A stretch of 64,000 bases of DNA from Gentiana macrophylla (Eukaryota; Streptophyta; Magnoliopsida; Gentianales; Gentianaceae), in the NCBI GenBank assembly GCA_026214975.1, contig JAOBSW010000729.1:62001-126000 (forward strand), read 5' to 3'. Position numbers and translations under genes: made by a program. The notes below the pieces were generated by a model. It saw only the letters and a program-made list of their open reading frames with translations, was not told the DNA's origin and searched no databases. Shown piece by piece: positions 10,349 through 21,197 of the stretch; within the stretch, counting starts at the first letter, position 1, and the number at the start of each line of letters is the position of its first letter.

Positions 10349-11300
10349 TAAGTGATCAAGGGACGGAATGGTAGGGTCAGGAGGTGTGGAGGCACATGGA
10401 AATATATGCTCAACAAGGCGAACATCGCGGGAAACATATATACGAGCACCAATCATATCATAACAGAGATAAGCACTTTGAGTGAGAGAATAGCCAAGGA
10501 AAACGAATGGCAGGGAGGAGGACTCTAGCTTATGGTGATTGTAAGGTTTGACCCATGGATAACAGAGGCAACCGAAGACCCGAAGTTTGGCGTGATTGGG
10601 GGGAGTGGACAGAAGTTTTTTGCGAGGGGATAACATAACCAGAGTTTTGGTGGGCCTACGATTGATGAGATAAACAGCATTATTAACAACATATGACCAA
10701 TAAATGATATGCATGAAGGCTTGTGTAAGTAGAGCAAGGGCAGTTTCAACAATATGTAAATGACGGCATTCAGATATACCATTATGTTGGGGAGTGTGGG
10801 GTGGAGAAGTGTGATGGACAATGCCATGAGATGCAAGGAAATGACGCAAAGCAATGAACTCAGTACCGTTATCAGATTAAAGGGTTTTGATCGAGGCCGA
10901 AAGGAGCTTCTCAAGGTATAATTTAAACTTTATGAAAACAGGATAAACATCTGATTTACGGGTTAAAGGGTCAAGCCAGATAAAGCGTGTAAAGTGATCC
11001 ACAAAATAACGTAGTATTTATAACCATCAATCGAATAAATAGGAGCAGTCCAAACATCAGAATAATAATGTCTAAGAGAAGAGTGCAATGTAGATTCTGA
11101 AAAAGGGAGCCGGTGGATTTTATTACGCAAACAATCATCACATGGGGAAGAATTGACAGACGATAAGTCCAAATAATTATTTTTAGCCAAAACTGAATAA
11201 TGGAAAAGACAGGGTGACCACAACGACAGTGTCAAGTCGAGGTGGCCACTTTATTAGCTGAAAAGGCAAACAAGGGGTTGAAGGACCAGGAGTACACTCC
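10349..11300 (-). pseudogene. Copia GAG-pre-integrase and integrase domains (broken)
   Basis: The upstream piece (11235-10990) has the pre-integrase C-x2-C (CDDCLRNK) and the start of the integrase core. After a frameshift near 10985 the second catalytic aspartate motif SDNGTEF is visible (10848-10880), directly preceded by an in-frame TAA. The frame 10849-10349 continues with HTPQHNGISE (third acidic residue), then LINRRPT and LRVFGCLCYP, ending in the FLGYS/YVSRDV C-terminal block. One frameshift and one nonsense codon make it non-functional. Confidence 0.85.
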
Positions 11301-11339
11301 ATCTTTAGCCTGAAACTGATAGAGACATCGGCATGTCTT

Positions 11340-11640
11340 CAAGTCTTTCACCAAAAAGGAGTCAAATAAGGATTCAATAGTGACAGAGTTATCAGAACAT
11401 AATTTAGATACATATAACAGGTTGCGGGGAATGGGAGGAACACATAATACATTATATTTGATAAACGAAACGAAGAAATGGAAGCAGAACCAATGAGACT
11501 AATAGAAAGTGCACGACCATCACTTAATAATACCATCCAACCCTGTATAGGGATCATGCGAGGACATTAGGTTAAGAGCAGAAGTCATGTGGTGCGAAGC
11601 ACCACTGTCAAGCAGCCACGAGGCAGAGAGAGACATATCA
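11340..11640 (-). pseudogene. Copia aspartic protease relic
   Basis: The active-site motif LLDSGASHHMTS is readable on the minus strand, with D-S-G-A encoded at 11610-11599. Downstream text (SHDPYTGLDG, then a GKDLKT-like end near 11350) fits the protease-to-pre-integrase region, but stops occur in between. Confidence 0.75.
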
Positions 11641-12029
11641 AGCAGCCAAACCTGAAAAATAATGATGTTTTTTTTTGTTTTTTTGTTTTTTTGCGGGGGT
11701 TGTTTTCGATGACTACGGCACGAAGTGGGAAAATATTGTCCTTTGATGAACGTAACAAGCTGTTGGTTATTATTATTATTATTATTAATTTTATTTTTTT
11801 TGGTTGGCTGAACGTAATAATCGAGGGGAACACCGGGAGAATTGCGATGGTGGTTTTCTTGGAGGTTGGGACAGTGGATTGAGCAGTCGCGGCGGTGGAT
11901 TGGGCGGGGAAGGAAGATTTAAAAAAGAAAGGGTGGTGGCGGCCGGAGAAGAAGAATAGAGGACGGAGGGAAAGATTTTGTGGAAAAGAAAAGGAAAACA
12001 GAGGATGGGGAGAGATTGAATTCTCAATG
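11641..12029 (-). other. Leader region of the copia element; no gag recognised
   Basis: This ~390-bp stretch between protease and primer site should contain gag, but it holds only low-complexity T/G runs, an ATT microsatellite (11768-11788) and a proline/serine-rich frame (12027-11791). Either gag was deleted or this part has diverged beyond recognition. Confidence 0.5.
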
Positions 12030-12041
12030 CTCTGACACCAT
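12030..12041 (-). promoter_or_regulatory. Primer binding site (initiator tRNA-Met type)
   Basis: The minus strand reads TGGTGTCAGAGC immediately after the LTR end CTGTCA. It differs at one base from the TGGTATCAGAGC common in plant copia elements, complementary to initiator tRNA-Met. Confidence 0.8.
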
Positions 12042-12457
12042 GACAGATATTTGGTATAGAAAAGTGTACTACCTCCGTCCCAAAATGTAAGTCCTTTTAG
12101 AGTATTTCACACATATTAAGAAAGTTGGTTAAATTGGTTATGTGTCATTAATTTTGATGGAAAAGTCTAAAATAACATTTGACTATTATTAATGTAGAGT
12201 AGTAAAAAGTGGGTGAATAGATAATAAATGAAGGGTAAAAATAGAAAAATGTAATAAATGTTTCCTTGGTTATTTAAATGGATTTACATTATGGGACAAA
12301 ACAAAAAAATCTAAAATGACTTAGATTTTGGGATGGAGGTAGTATTTCATTGATTCCACTGAGTACAATACGGTACGTAGGGGATTCTAAAGATATCTAC
12401 AATAAATACGAAAAAATAGTAATAAATACAAAATATCTCCTAATAGATCTTCTTTCA
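12042..12457 (-). repeat. Candidate 5' LTR of the copia element, split by a MITE
   Basis: On the minus strand it runs from TGAAAGAAGATC to CTGTCA next to the primer site. Without the Stowaway insertion it would be only ~140 bp long. Confidence 0.5.
12069..12342. mobile_element. Stowaway-type MITE (Tc1/mariner), 274 bp
   Basis: The ends read CTACCTCCGTCCCAAAAT and, inverted, CTACCTCCATCCCAAAAT. These match the well-known Stowaway terminus CTCCCTCCGTCCC, and TA target duplications lie at 12067-12068 and 12343-12344. The inside is non-coding and A/T-rich. Confidence 0.9.
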
Positions 12458-12680
12458 AACAAAAAAAAAATCCAGCTTGAGATCACGTGTCTACGATGTG
12501 TGTCTAATTCTGGTCTCTAAGTAAAAACTACATTATGTGGGATGGAGGACCTAAATGACTCTTGATTCCTTGCCACCGCTATCCAGTTGGCTGGGCTCGT
12601 CTCGGCTCAGTTTGGCTCTGCTCGGCTCGGCTCAGCTCGTGTTCGAGTTCGGGTTCCAGTTGTTAAAGCGAAAGCTTAAA

Positions 12681-13408
12681 GCAGTTTCATTAAGTCGGCC
12701 GTAATCAAAATGTGTCTCGTATGTCGGTTTCTTGACTAACACGAAAAGAAAACGTGTCATTAAGGTCGGCTTAATGACACGTTTCATTGGTCTCTTCTCC
12801 ACTATATAAAGATCCCTCGTACGGCCGGCTCGGCTCGGCTCATCTAAGCGGTTTCATTTAGTCGGACTTAATCAAAACATGCCCCGTAAGCCAGTTTCTT
12901 GACTGACACGGGAAAAAAAGTGTCATTAAGATCGGCCTATCCCTCGTTTGGCTCGGATCGTTTAAGCGGTTTCATTAAGCCGGCCTTAATCAAAAGGCGT
13001 CCCGTAAGTCGGTTTCTTGACTGACACGGGAAAAAATGTGTCATTAAGTCGGCCTATCCCTTGTTTGGTTTGGCTCGTTCATGCAGTTTCATTAAGTCGG
13101 CCTTAATCAAAATGCGTCCCGTAAGCCGGTTTCTTGACTGACACGAAAAGAAAACGTGTCATTAAGGTAGGCCTAATGACATGGTTTAAAGGTCTCCTCT
13201 CCACTATATAAAGATCCCTCGTCCGGCCGGCTTGGCTCGGCTCGTTTAATCGGTTTCATTAAGTCCGCCTTAATCAATACGCGTCCGTAAGTCGGTTTCT
13301 TGATTGGAACAAAAAGAAAACGTGTCATTAAGGTCATCGTCCCGTAAGTCAGTTTCTTGATTGACAAGAAAAGAAAACGTGTCATTAAGGTTGGCCTAAG
13401 AAGTCTGA
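12681..13408 (+). repeat. Tandem repeat array with two unit lengths (about 167 and 117 bp), TATA-containing
   Basis: Five units start at 12681, 12848, 12966, 13083 and 13250, each opening GC(A/G)GTTTCATTAAGTCGG. All contain GTAAGYCGGTTTCTTGACTGACACG and GTGTCATTAAG. Units 1 and 4 keep a further ~50-bp block with CCACTATATAAAGATCCC; units 2 and 3 lack it. Just left of the array (12590-12660) is a simple GGCTCGGCTC-rich stretch. The fifth unit is rearranged, with its second half repeated. No protein is encoded. Confidence 0.85.
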
Positions 13409-13745
13409 CATCCACTGCACAATGATCCCTCTATTAATGAGAATTGATCATCCAATTTTCTTATCTTCTCCACCACAAACATACTGCATATGTATGTCGT
13501 TTCGAAGAGAAGTAGGATAATCTAATAGTTCGTCGAAGCTCGAGTTTTTTAAGTACCGTTAAACTCAAGACGTAAGCCGTTATATTTTAAGAAACAATTG
13601 CTAGGAGCATGAGCACCTAACCGGAGCAATATTGTCTTGAAGATATAGTGAATACATTCAGTTTGATACATGTTTAATTAACTATGCATCTATTTCACTT
13701 TCGTCCTTTTAGTTTGTTTGATTTGTTCCTGTTAATTGGTCTCTT
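13409..13745. other. Intergenic DNA, no gene seen
   Basis: A/T-rich unique-looking sequence without motifs or repeats that I can name. Confidence 0.5.
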
Positions 13746-13963
13746 CTATATTACTCTATCATCCCTGTCAGTTTGAAAACTGGTATCTGTGTAACCTCTT
13801 AATACTAAATCATTGCTCCCAAAGACTAAGAACATATCCCTAATACGTCTCATGTACTTGAGGATTTTCTTGACAGCAATCCAGTGACCATCACCTGGAT
13901 TCGCCTGGTACCTACTAGTCATACTAAGAGGATACGAGACATCTGGCCTTGTGCACAGCATGG
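13746..13963 (-). pseudogene. Copia reverse transcriptase / RNase H fragment
   Basis: A 71-residue frame opens MLCTRPDVSYPLSMTSRYQ and continues WIAVKKILKYMR to GYTDTSF, the end of copia RT and the beginning of RNase H. There is no flanking pol or LTR, so it is an isolated fragment of a family other than the one at 7719-12457. Confidence 0.85.
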
Positions 13964-14388
13964 TTTACATGATTCTTTGTCTTGTAGTAATCAACGTGTA
14001 ATTTATTCTATAATCCATGGCCGTAATTACGGGATTTTTTTTCCTTTCTACACGACATGTTATAATCCCAACAGTTATAGACAAGGAGCCGAATTCTTGA
14101 GAAATTCTTTTTGTGGTATTCTTATCTTTTATGATATATTTTACGGTACAACATTATGACAAGGTTGTATGAAGTCACGTACAACAATCATGCCCTTTGT
14201 GTACATTATCTTTCACATAAGACACCTCTACCATGTGAAAATAAGTAAAATAAAATGATATGATGAATGTTATTTGATACAATCTTTATTTAACGAATGT
14301 ACTTATGTATTATGTTTGTTGATTTCAATGAAAATTTCATTTATGTTGAAGAAATAATTTTAAGGTCTCAGTATCTTAAAATGCATTG
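13964..14388. other. Intergenic DNA left of the large nest
   Basis: A/T-rich with no recognisable coding sequence. Its last five bases, cattg (14384-14388), are the left target duplication of the Tat element. Confidence 0.6.
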
Positions 14389-14464
14389 TGACGAAGACAA
14401 ATTATGTCACCTTAATAATCCGGGCCCTAATCTGAATCTAATGAAGAACACTCAAGAACCCTAA

Positions 14465-15952
14465 TGTTGGAGGGATTTTGCATCATTAAACAAAAGAAAA
14501 TTTATAACCCTAACCTATATGCAAAACTAACTCCTAACCGGCCGAATACCGGGTTGTTGATAGTAGAGCGAGATAAGTAAGGGGTCGATCCACAGGGAAT
14601 TGGGATGTTGAATCTAATTTCATTAACTCTCTCAATTGTTACTCAAGGAATGAATAAACAAAAGAAACAAAAGAACAAAACATAAAAACATAAAAACAGA
14701 AAAACATAAACGAACAATCAAAATAAATCTAACCTAAGAAACATGGGAACAACCAAAGTACAAACCTAAGTGATTTCAATTCTAGTTAATCTCATGATTC
14801 TAATTCAGTTTGTGGTTTCACCCTTTCACGAGACACAAATCCCTAATCTCTTAGTGAACTTATCTCTCAAGCTATGAAAGCCTACTTTAGTAGTGAATTC
14901 AATTATCTATCTCTCATCTTTCGAGTGTTGAGGACTGATTTACCAAACAAAACTCGGGTGTAGATTCAATTAACTCTCGTTTTTAAAGAACCTAACAACC
15001 TAGGAATCTAACTCATTAACTTGTCATCATTAATGGCTAAAACCCTATCTTTCTATGGTGATCTAACGTTTATGCAACTTCCGTATTATAAACATCAATC
15101 GTGAACTAATCTTTCGATTCTAATTCACATGGCATACAAATCGCATAGAAAAATACAAACTAAATCAAACGTCATGAAGAAAAACTGGAATTAAATTAAT
15201 CATAAGAGAACTCACATAGTCTTGGATACAATGGTTGAAACACCATGGAAACGAAAAGAAAAGCTACATAATCTACTCCTAATCTAACCTCGGTTCACCC
15301 GAGCACAAGGCTCGGGTGACCGGCCTTCAAACTCCCAAGATGCGGCTGTGCTCTCTTTTTGATGTGAAGAAAAATATGGATGCCCTTAGGGTTGGGGCGA
15401 CGGCTGTTTAAATAGAAGATTAAGTCGGTTTAGGCAAAGGCGGCGGCGGACGCTCGTTTGAATACATGGACGCCCGTCCATTTGCCTTGGACGGAGAGTC
15501 AACGCTCGTTTGGCTTGCGTCTGGAGACTCTGAATGTAAAATCTCTTCTAGGACGCTCGTCCATTTCAGATGGACGCTCGTCCATATTGACTTGAAATCA
15601 AATTTCTTGATTTTTCCATCTTTATCTTGATTTATTTCTTTCCTTATCTCTTTTATTCTTCCATATCTTTAATTGATCCTCTTCCATCTCGAATTTAGCC
15701 TTTTAGGATCATCTTTTCCATCATTAATTGGGTATCTACAAATATCAAAAACATACCAAAACGTAATAATTTCCAAAATAATATAAAAACATTAAATAAA
15801 CATAAAAATCGATCGTTTTCATATTTAATCATTAAAAACCTCATTTACTCAATATTTGACTATAAGGCCCGATATCTATGAAAATAATCCATATATGGGG
15901 AAATTGATTCATAAAATATATATGAAAATCACTATAATTTGGGCCCTAAACA
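14465..15952 (-). repeat. LARD 3' LTR (left)
   Basis: It is 1488 bp and differs from the right copy by scattered single changes and small indels, so the insertion is fairly young. On the minus strand a TATTTAAA box (15415-15408) lies about 30 bp past the palindrome group at 15448-15583. Confidence 0.92.
15448..15583 (-). promoter_or_regulatory. Palindrome pairs GGACGnnCGTCC in the LARD LTR, upstream of a TATA-like box
   Basis: GGACGCTCGTCC occurs at 15551-15562 and 15572-15583, with centres 21 bp apart. A second, weaker pair is at 15448-15459 and 15468-15479, 20 bp apart. In the transcribed (minus) direction they precede TATTTAAA at 15415-15408. The right LTR repeats the arrangement (19881-19892 and 19902-19913). 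Confidence 0.6.
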
Positions 15953-17798
15953 ACACCCACACTTATCTTTTGCTCGTCCCGAGCAAAACAAAACAAAACC
16001 AACTCGAGATAAATAAACATTTATGCAAATATGAAGCATATTTATTAACTTAGAAGTTCACCCAAGTGAGTGTGTGCATAGCCATAATAAACTTCCACTA
16101 AGTTCCACAATTTGAAAGTTATTCAAACCAAAACTAGCCCGGTTTCCCATCTAAGTTAGAAATATTCAAAAAACTATAATGAGGCACTTTACAAGACATA
16201 CATATCCCAAAAAGAAATAGTAGAGAATATCTAAAACATTTCGATGGACTCAGAGGATAATCCCTACAACATATCCTTGATTTATACTGGGTATAAGATT
16301 AACGATAACTAAGTCCTTACTTATTCATAATAATATATTTCAATATTTTCACTTTTTCACACTTTTCTAACACACATCGAATAAGCTTTTGCCCTCATAG
16401 TGAGAATAGGACATTTCAAGATAATCCCTACCTCACTCCAATCATAAGGCGACTATAAACCGATGTCGTGAGCTTTGGTCATCATAGTGGAATAGGACAT
16501 GCGTGGTACACCTACCTCACCCAAATCATAAACCAGCTTCCGACACACACAATTACAATTATGTTTACTTAGAGATTTCTGGCTGGCAGTGGAAAAGATT
16601 ATTTCTAGTAGCACAGACCACTGAGCATAACACCTCAAGTAAACAATTTATTACTATTGCAAAGACTTAATCACGTTTCACTTATCACATTCAAACTTAC
16701 AGATATTCACAGTATGTCATACTTTAATCCTAGAATACAAACTACTAAACTTTTCAAGAATTGTACATAAGCAAAGAAACATGCTATAATCATCAAAAAT
16801 CTCCAACTAAAATGGGGTAGGCTTTCAACATTTAGCTCATCATTTACTATGGCATGTGAAAAAGAGTGTCGGGTGAAACAACTAAAATTACTAAATATAC
16901 AGAATATAGCAAAAATGATATAAACTCAAGCAAAGATATGCCTTTGTCTACTCGGGACTTAACAAAAAATTTGAAAATTAAGCACTTTTCACAGAAAATT
17001 AATAGATTAAGCAAATGAACGTAGATACATAAATCATCTATCCCTTCCCCCACACTTAGATTGCAACTTGTCCTCAAGTTATACGAGAAATAATAAATTA
17101 GAGAACTTAGCCGATTGGATTTGGCAGTGCTGGAGGAACCAACAAGAACCATGATTGCTTGCATAGCTCGATGAAGCGTGGAGCATCACAGAGTAAATCG
17201 AATACATCTTTAAAGTGCACAATAGCTATAGAAAGTATCCTGCAGACTTGATTAGTGCAAAAGAGTCTTCGGGAAAAGATTAGACTTATACAAATAAAGC
17301 ACATAAGGAAAAGAATTTATAGACATATTCAAATTATGCTCACATAAAGATGGACACATATACATGGAAATATCACAAACTCGTAGGCTAGGTGCAACTA
17401 TATGAAAATGCAATACAATGCAAACTACATAAAAATCCTAAAAATTTTCGACATGGCTCGGTGTGATCAGTCGATGCGAAACCTAAACTACTACGGCCCG
17501 TGAGAAACAAAATAAAAACAAAGAAAACGAGGTAGTATTACGAACCGACGCGATTAACTACGCTCAAGAAAAATAAAAGAAAAATAGAAAAACAATGCAA
17601 CTAGATGACATGCAACTAAATGATATGCATCTAAATGATATGCAAAAATAAAAGAAAATAAAAGAAAGAAAACTAGCCCACTCATGAGCAACACGACATG
17701 TATAAAATAAACGTCTACCAAATAATGACAGGTTACGATAAACGACAGTGTTGTCCATTACATGCAGTGTAGACGCGCCTTAAGACTCGTCAAAAGTG

Positions 17799-18034
17799 AT
17801 AGCATTATGGAAACCAACAGTTAGCTATACTAAACAGATATAACTCATATGGACTGGACGTAGCATACGGAAAACCGACAGTAGCTACCCATATGAGTTA
17901 CAAAAATGACAAGAAAGCACATAGGTCTCAAAGCTTAAAAGATTCATCACAGCGGTGTGTAGCATACGGAAACCGACATTAGCTACTAATAATGATAAGA
18001 ACAGTTATAGCATACGAGAACCGACAGTAACTAT
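17799..18034 (-). repeat. Four copies of a ~29-bp stem-loop repeat in the LARD
   Basis: Copies at about 17799-17828, 17860-17888, 17958-17986 and 18005-18034 follow the pattern TAGCATACGGAAACCGACAG then TAGCTA. Outer bases can pair (GTAGC with GCTAC), as can the inner GG and CC. Confidence 0.65.
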
Positions 18035-18229
18035 AACATGCCTAGATGAATCATGTATATAAAAGTTAAGTAGTTATCTAACATGGATTCGTAGATGGAA
18101 AGATATGAATATGCAAGCTCAGAACATCTACGTAAAAGAAATTAGCCACAGAAGCTCGTATGAAAAATCCACATCAAATAAAAGCATTAAAAATAAAATC
18201 AAGAAAAACCAGAACCTAGACTGCATTAC

Positions 18230-18464
18230 GGACGAACGTTCAAAGGAAATCTCAAGCCTTTGGACGGGCGTTCCACTTTTTGACGCCCTTCAAATGCCGA
18301 AAAAAACCGACGGACGGACGTTCGAAAGCATAGGACGCTCGTGCGGTCCTATAAACCGTAAGCAGTCGAAAATATTTGAGCGGACGAACGTCCAATACTT
18401 TCAAGCGCCGTTTACTGCAGCTAAAGAAGCTGGGCGGGCGCCCAGCAGAAGCGACGCTTCGTCC
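18230..18464 (-). promoter_or_regulatory. Palindrome cluster in the LARD leader
   Basis: Variants of GGACGnnCGTCC have centres near 18235, 18267, 18317, 18338, 18387, 18437 and 18458. The pairs 18317/18338 and 18437/18458 are again 21 bp apart. Confidence 0.5.
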
Positions 18465-18770
18465 ATACAACGAATACACAAAGCAGAGCAGGAAAACGCA
18501 GACAAACCCTAAAAACTTAAAACACATATTAACACAGATCACAAGAGACCACTTTCAATTAAAGCACAAAGAGGTTAGATTAGAAAACACATAAACACAT
18601 ACTTCACGTTTAAACAAATCGAGTAAAAACTTTTGCACATTCTTAACCTTATGGTCATCGAAACACGGAAAAATAAAAAACTCGATTTGGTAAACGCTAC
18701 TTTTATTAAAACGAAAAATAAAGCGTAACAAAATCGAGAAATAACAAGATCAGATTCAACATGACACCTA

Positions 18771-18788
18771 TTCCCGGCAACGGCGCCA
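18771..18788 (-). promoter_or_regulatory. LARD primer binding site (tRNA-Asp type)
   Basis: The minus strand reads TGGCGCCGTTGCCGGGAA four bases past the LTR end. It is the same motif as the Athila primer site at 25793-25810. Confidence 0.88.
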
Positions 18789-18792
18789 CTTT

Positions 18793-20283
18793 TGTTGGAG
18801 GATTTTGCATCATTAAACAAAAGAAAATTTATAACCCTAACCTATATGCAAAACTAACTCTAACCGGCCGAATACCGGGTTGTTGATAGTAGAAGCGAGA
18901 TAAGTAAGGAGTCGATCCTGAGGAATTGGGATGTTGAATCTAATTTCATTAACTCTCTCAATTGTTACTCAAGGAATGAATAAACAAAAGAAGCGAAAGA
19001 ACAAAACATAAAAACATAAAAGCAGAAAAACATAAACGAACAATCAAAATAAATCTAACCTAAGAAACATGGGAACAACCAAAGTACAAACCTAAGTGAT
19101 TTCAATTCTAGTTAATCTCATGATTCTAATTCGGGTTTGTGGTTTCACCCTTTCACGAGACACAAATCCCTAATCTCTTAGTGAACTTATCTCTCAAGCT
19201 ATGAAAGCCTACTTTCATAGTGAATTCAATTATCTATCTCTCATCTTTCGAGTGTTTGAGGCTGATTTACCAAACAAAACTCGGGTGTAGATTCAATTAA
19301 CTCTCGCTTTTAAAGAACCTAACAACCTAGGAATCTAACTCATTAACTTGTCATCATTAATGGCTAAAAACCCTATCTTTCTATGGTGATCTAACGTTTA
19401 TGCAACTTCCGTATTATAAACATCAATCGTGAACTAATCTTTCGATTCTAATTCACATGGCATACAAATCGCATAGAAAAATACAAACTAAATCAAACGT
19501 CATGAAGAAAAGCTGAATTAAATTAATCATAAGAGAACTCACATAGTCTTGGATACAATGGTTGAAACACCATGGAAACGAAAAGAAAAGCTACATAATC
19601 TACTCCTAATCTAACCTCGGTTCACCCGAGCACAAGGCTCGGGTGACCGGCCTTCAAACTCCCAAGATGCGTTTGTGCTCTCTTTTTGATGTGAAGAAAA
19701 ATATGGATGCCCCTTAGGGTTGGGGCGACGGCTGTTTAAATAGAAGATTAAGTCGGTTTAGGCAAAGCAAGCGCGGCGGACGCTCGTTTGAATACATGGG
19801 CGCCCGTCCATTTGCCTTGGACGGAGAGTCAACGCTCGTTTGGCTTGCGTCTGGAGACTCTGAATGTAAAATCTCTTCTAGGACGCTCGTCCATTTCAGA
19901 TGGACGCTCGTCCATATTGACTTGAAATCGAATTTCTTGATTTTTCCATCTTTATCTTGATTTATTTCTTTCCTTATCTCTTTTATTCTTCCATATCTTT
20001 AATTGATCCTCTTCCATCTCGAATTTAGCCTTTTAGGATCATCTTTTCCATCATTAATTGGGTATCTACAAATATCAAAAACATACCAAAACGTAATAAT
20101 TTCCAAAATAATATAAAAACATCAAATAAACATAAAAATCGATACGTTTTCATATTTAATCATTAAAAACCTCATTTACTCAATATTTGACTATAAGGCC
20201 CGATATCTATGAAAATAATCCATATATGGGGGAAATTGATTCATAAAATATATATGAAAATCACTATAATTTGGCCCTAAACA
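18793..20283 (-). repeat. LARD 5' LTR (right)
   Basis: It is 1491 bp and almost identical to 14465-15952, including the palindrome pairs at about 19775-19913. Confidence 0.92.
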
Positions 20284-20806
20284 CCTAATGCCTAAAATAA
20301 CGTGGTAATGGATTTGGTATTTGCGGCTGAGTCTAAGACTGTATCTTAGATTGCCTACGTATCCTGTTATGTTCCAGGAATCAAGCCTTACGTAGTTCCT
20401 GGAATGGGGTATTTATAATGACAATACTTGCCTAAACCCTAAGGTTAAGTCGGCTTATGTTATTGCCATCTTTACCCTTTAATGGGCCTTAAACCCTTGA
20501 CCAAGCTATCGCTGTTGATGGGCTTGGACAGCTGGTGTGGACCCTGTCCTCGAGTCGATGCTTCCGACCTGCGGTGATCGACTCTGGACTCGTTGTCCTA
20601 CACTGCTAGCTGGTGTGGACTCTGTCCTTATGGACTTGTTGTCTCACACTGCTCGATAGTCGATCGTCGTAGCCTGGCGTCCACCAGATGGCCTTAGCCT
20701 CGAGCCTGGGCATCGACATGATTACCTTGGTGTTTTATCCATGATATTGTAGTCTTAGGACCAATCGATAGACGACACGTGGAGGGAGTGAAACCCGGTA
20801 TCGTCA

Positions 20807-21197
20807 TAAGCCCCCCAGACTTGAGAGAGGCGACTCCCGTTGTCCGAGGTCGAGTCTGTCACATGAGTCGTCTTTGAATCGGGCTTTCCTTTGGGCGGGA
20901 GAAAGCCCGCCTTTTCACAACCCTAACCGTTTGCATCCACGTGGCGCGATACCACGCACTGGACGCTTCAGATATCCGTAAAGCGCGTCATCGCTTGATT
21001 ATCGCGATTTCTAGGGGTTATAACTCCCCATTATCCCCTGTCTTTTCAAATCATTTGCGTATCTTTTGCAAGCATAAAAGGAGATGAGATTGCAGCAGAG
21101 TCCATTCGCCACTTTCTTCCCAGAAACTCCAATTTCAAACACCAAGTAAGCTTCTTTCTTTTTCTTAGCATTCTTCATCTTGTTCTTTGAATTATCC
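20807..21197 (+). promoter_or_regulatory. Probable promoter and leader of the antisense accessory gene in the Tat element
   Basis: The stretch lies between the Tat 3' LTR and the first ATG of the plus-strand gene. It carries an ATAAAAG box (21074-21080) about 120 bp before that ATG and a C/T-rich leader after it. No frame on the minus strand explains it. Confidence 0.5.

Larger units (their letters stand above)
7719..12457 (-). mobile_element. Decayed Ty1/copia retrotransposon, probably chimeric
   Basis: Reading right to left, the parts are a TG...CA 5' LTR candidate (12457-12042), a TGGTGTCAGAGC primer binding site, a protease relic (~11610), pre-integrase and integrase (11235-10349), reverse transcriptase (9830-8388), RNase H (8317-7889) and a 3' LTR candidate. 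The order PR-INT-RT-RH defines copia. A recognisable gag is missing between the primer site and the protease. Several frameshifts and stops, a hAT insertion (9856-10340) and a Stowaway MITE in the 5' LTR show that it is old. The two LTR candidates align poorly and the RT N-terminus is present twice, which suggests recombination between two copia families. No matching 5-bp target duplication was found. Confidence 0.8.
15953..18792 (-). other. LARD internal region, non-coding
   Basis: A/T-rich, with no frame longer than ~135 codons and no gag or pol motif. It contains a perfect hairpin at 15968-15988 (9-bp arms TTTTGCTCG, 3-base loop) beside the polypurine end, four stem-loop-like repeats (17799-18034), and a group of GGACGnnCGTTC palindromes (18230-18464) in the leader just past the primer site. 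The frame at 18105-18512 is a chance product of that palindrome-rich stretch. Confidence 0.8.
14465..20283 (-). mobile_element. LARD: non-coding LTR retrotransposon derivative, 5.8 kb
   Basis: Two nearly identical LTRs of ~1.49 kb (14465-15952 and 18793-20283) start TGTTGGAGGATTTTGC and end GGCCCTAAACA in plus orientation. A perfect 5-bp duplication cctaa lies at 14460-14464 and 20284-20288. A primer site on the minus strand next to the right LTR fixes its orientation as minus, so the right LTR is the 5' one. The 2.84-kb interior lacks any gag or pol frame. Shared primer site, pre-polypurine hairpin and palindrome pairs link it to Athila-type elements, so an autonomous partner of that lineage is likely. 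Confidence 0.9.
14389..20806 (-). repeat. 3' LTR of the Tat element (14389-14464 and 20289-20806), split by the LARD
   Basis: The two pieces sum to about 594 bp and match the intact 600-bp LTR at 46885-47484 closely. The LARD insertion duplicated cctaa at the junction. The pyrimidine-strand counterpart of the polypurine tract (CCCCCC, 20811-20816) lies directly next to the LTR. Confidence 0.92.

Noticed and set aside
18105..18512. 135-codon frame in the LARD interior
   Set aside because: It spans the palindrome-rich leader, has no motif, and the opposite strand is equally open there.
21146..21168. Leader intron GTAAG...TTAG before the antisense gene
   Set aside because: At 23 bp it is too short for a plant intron.
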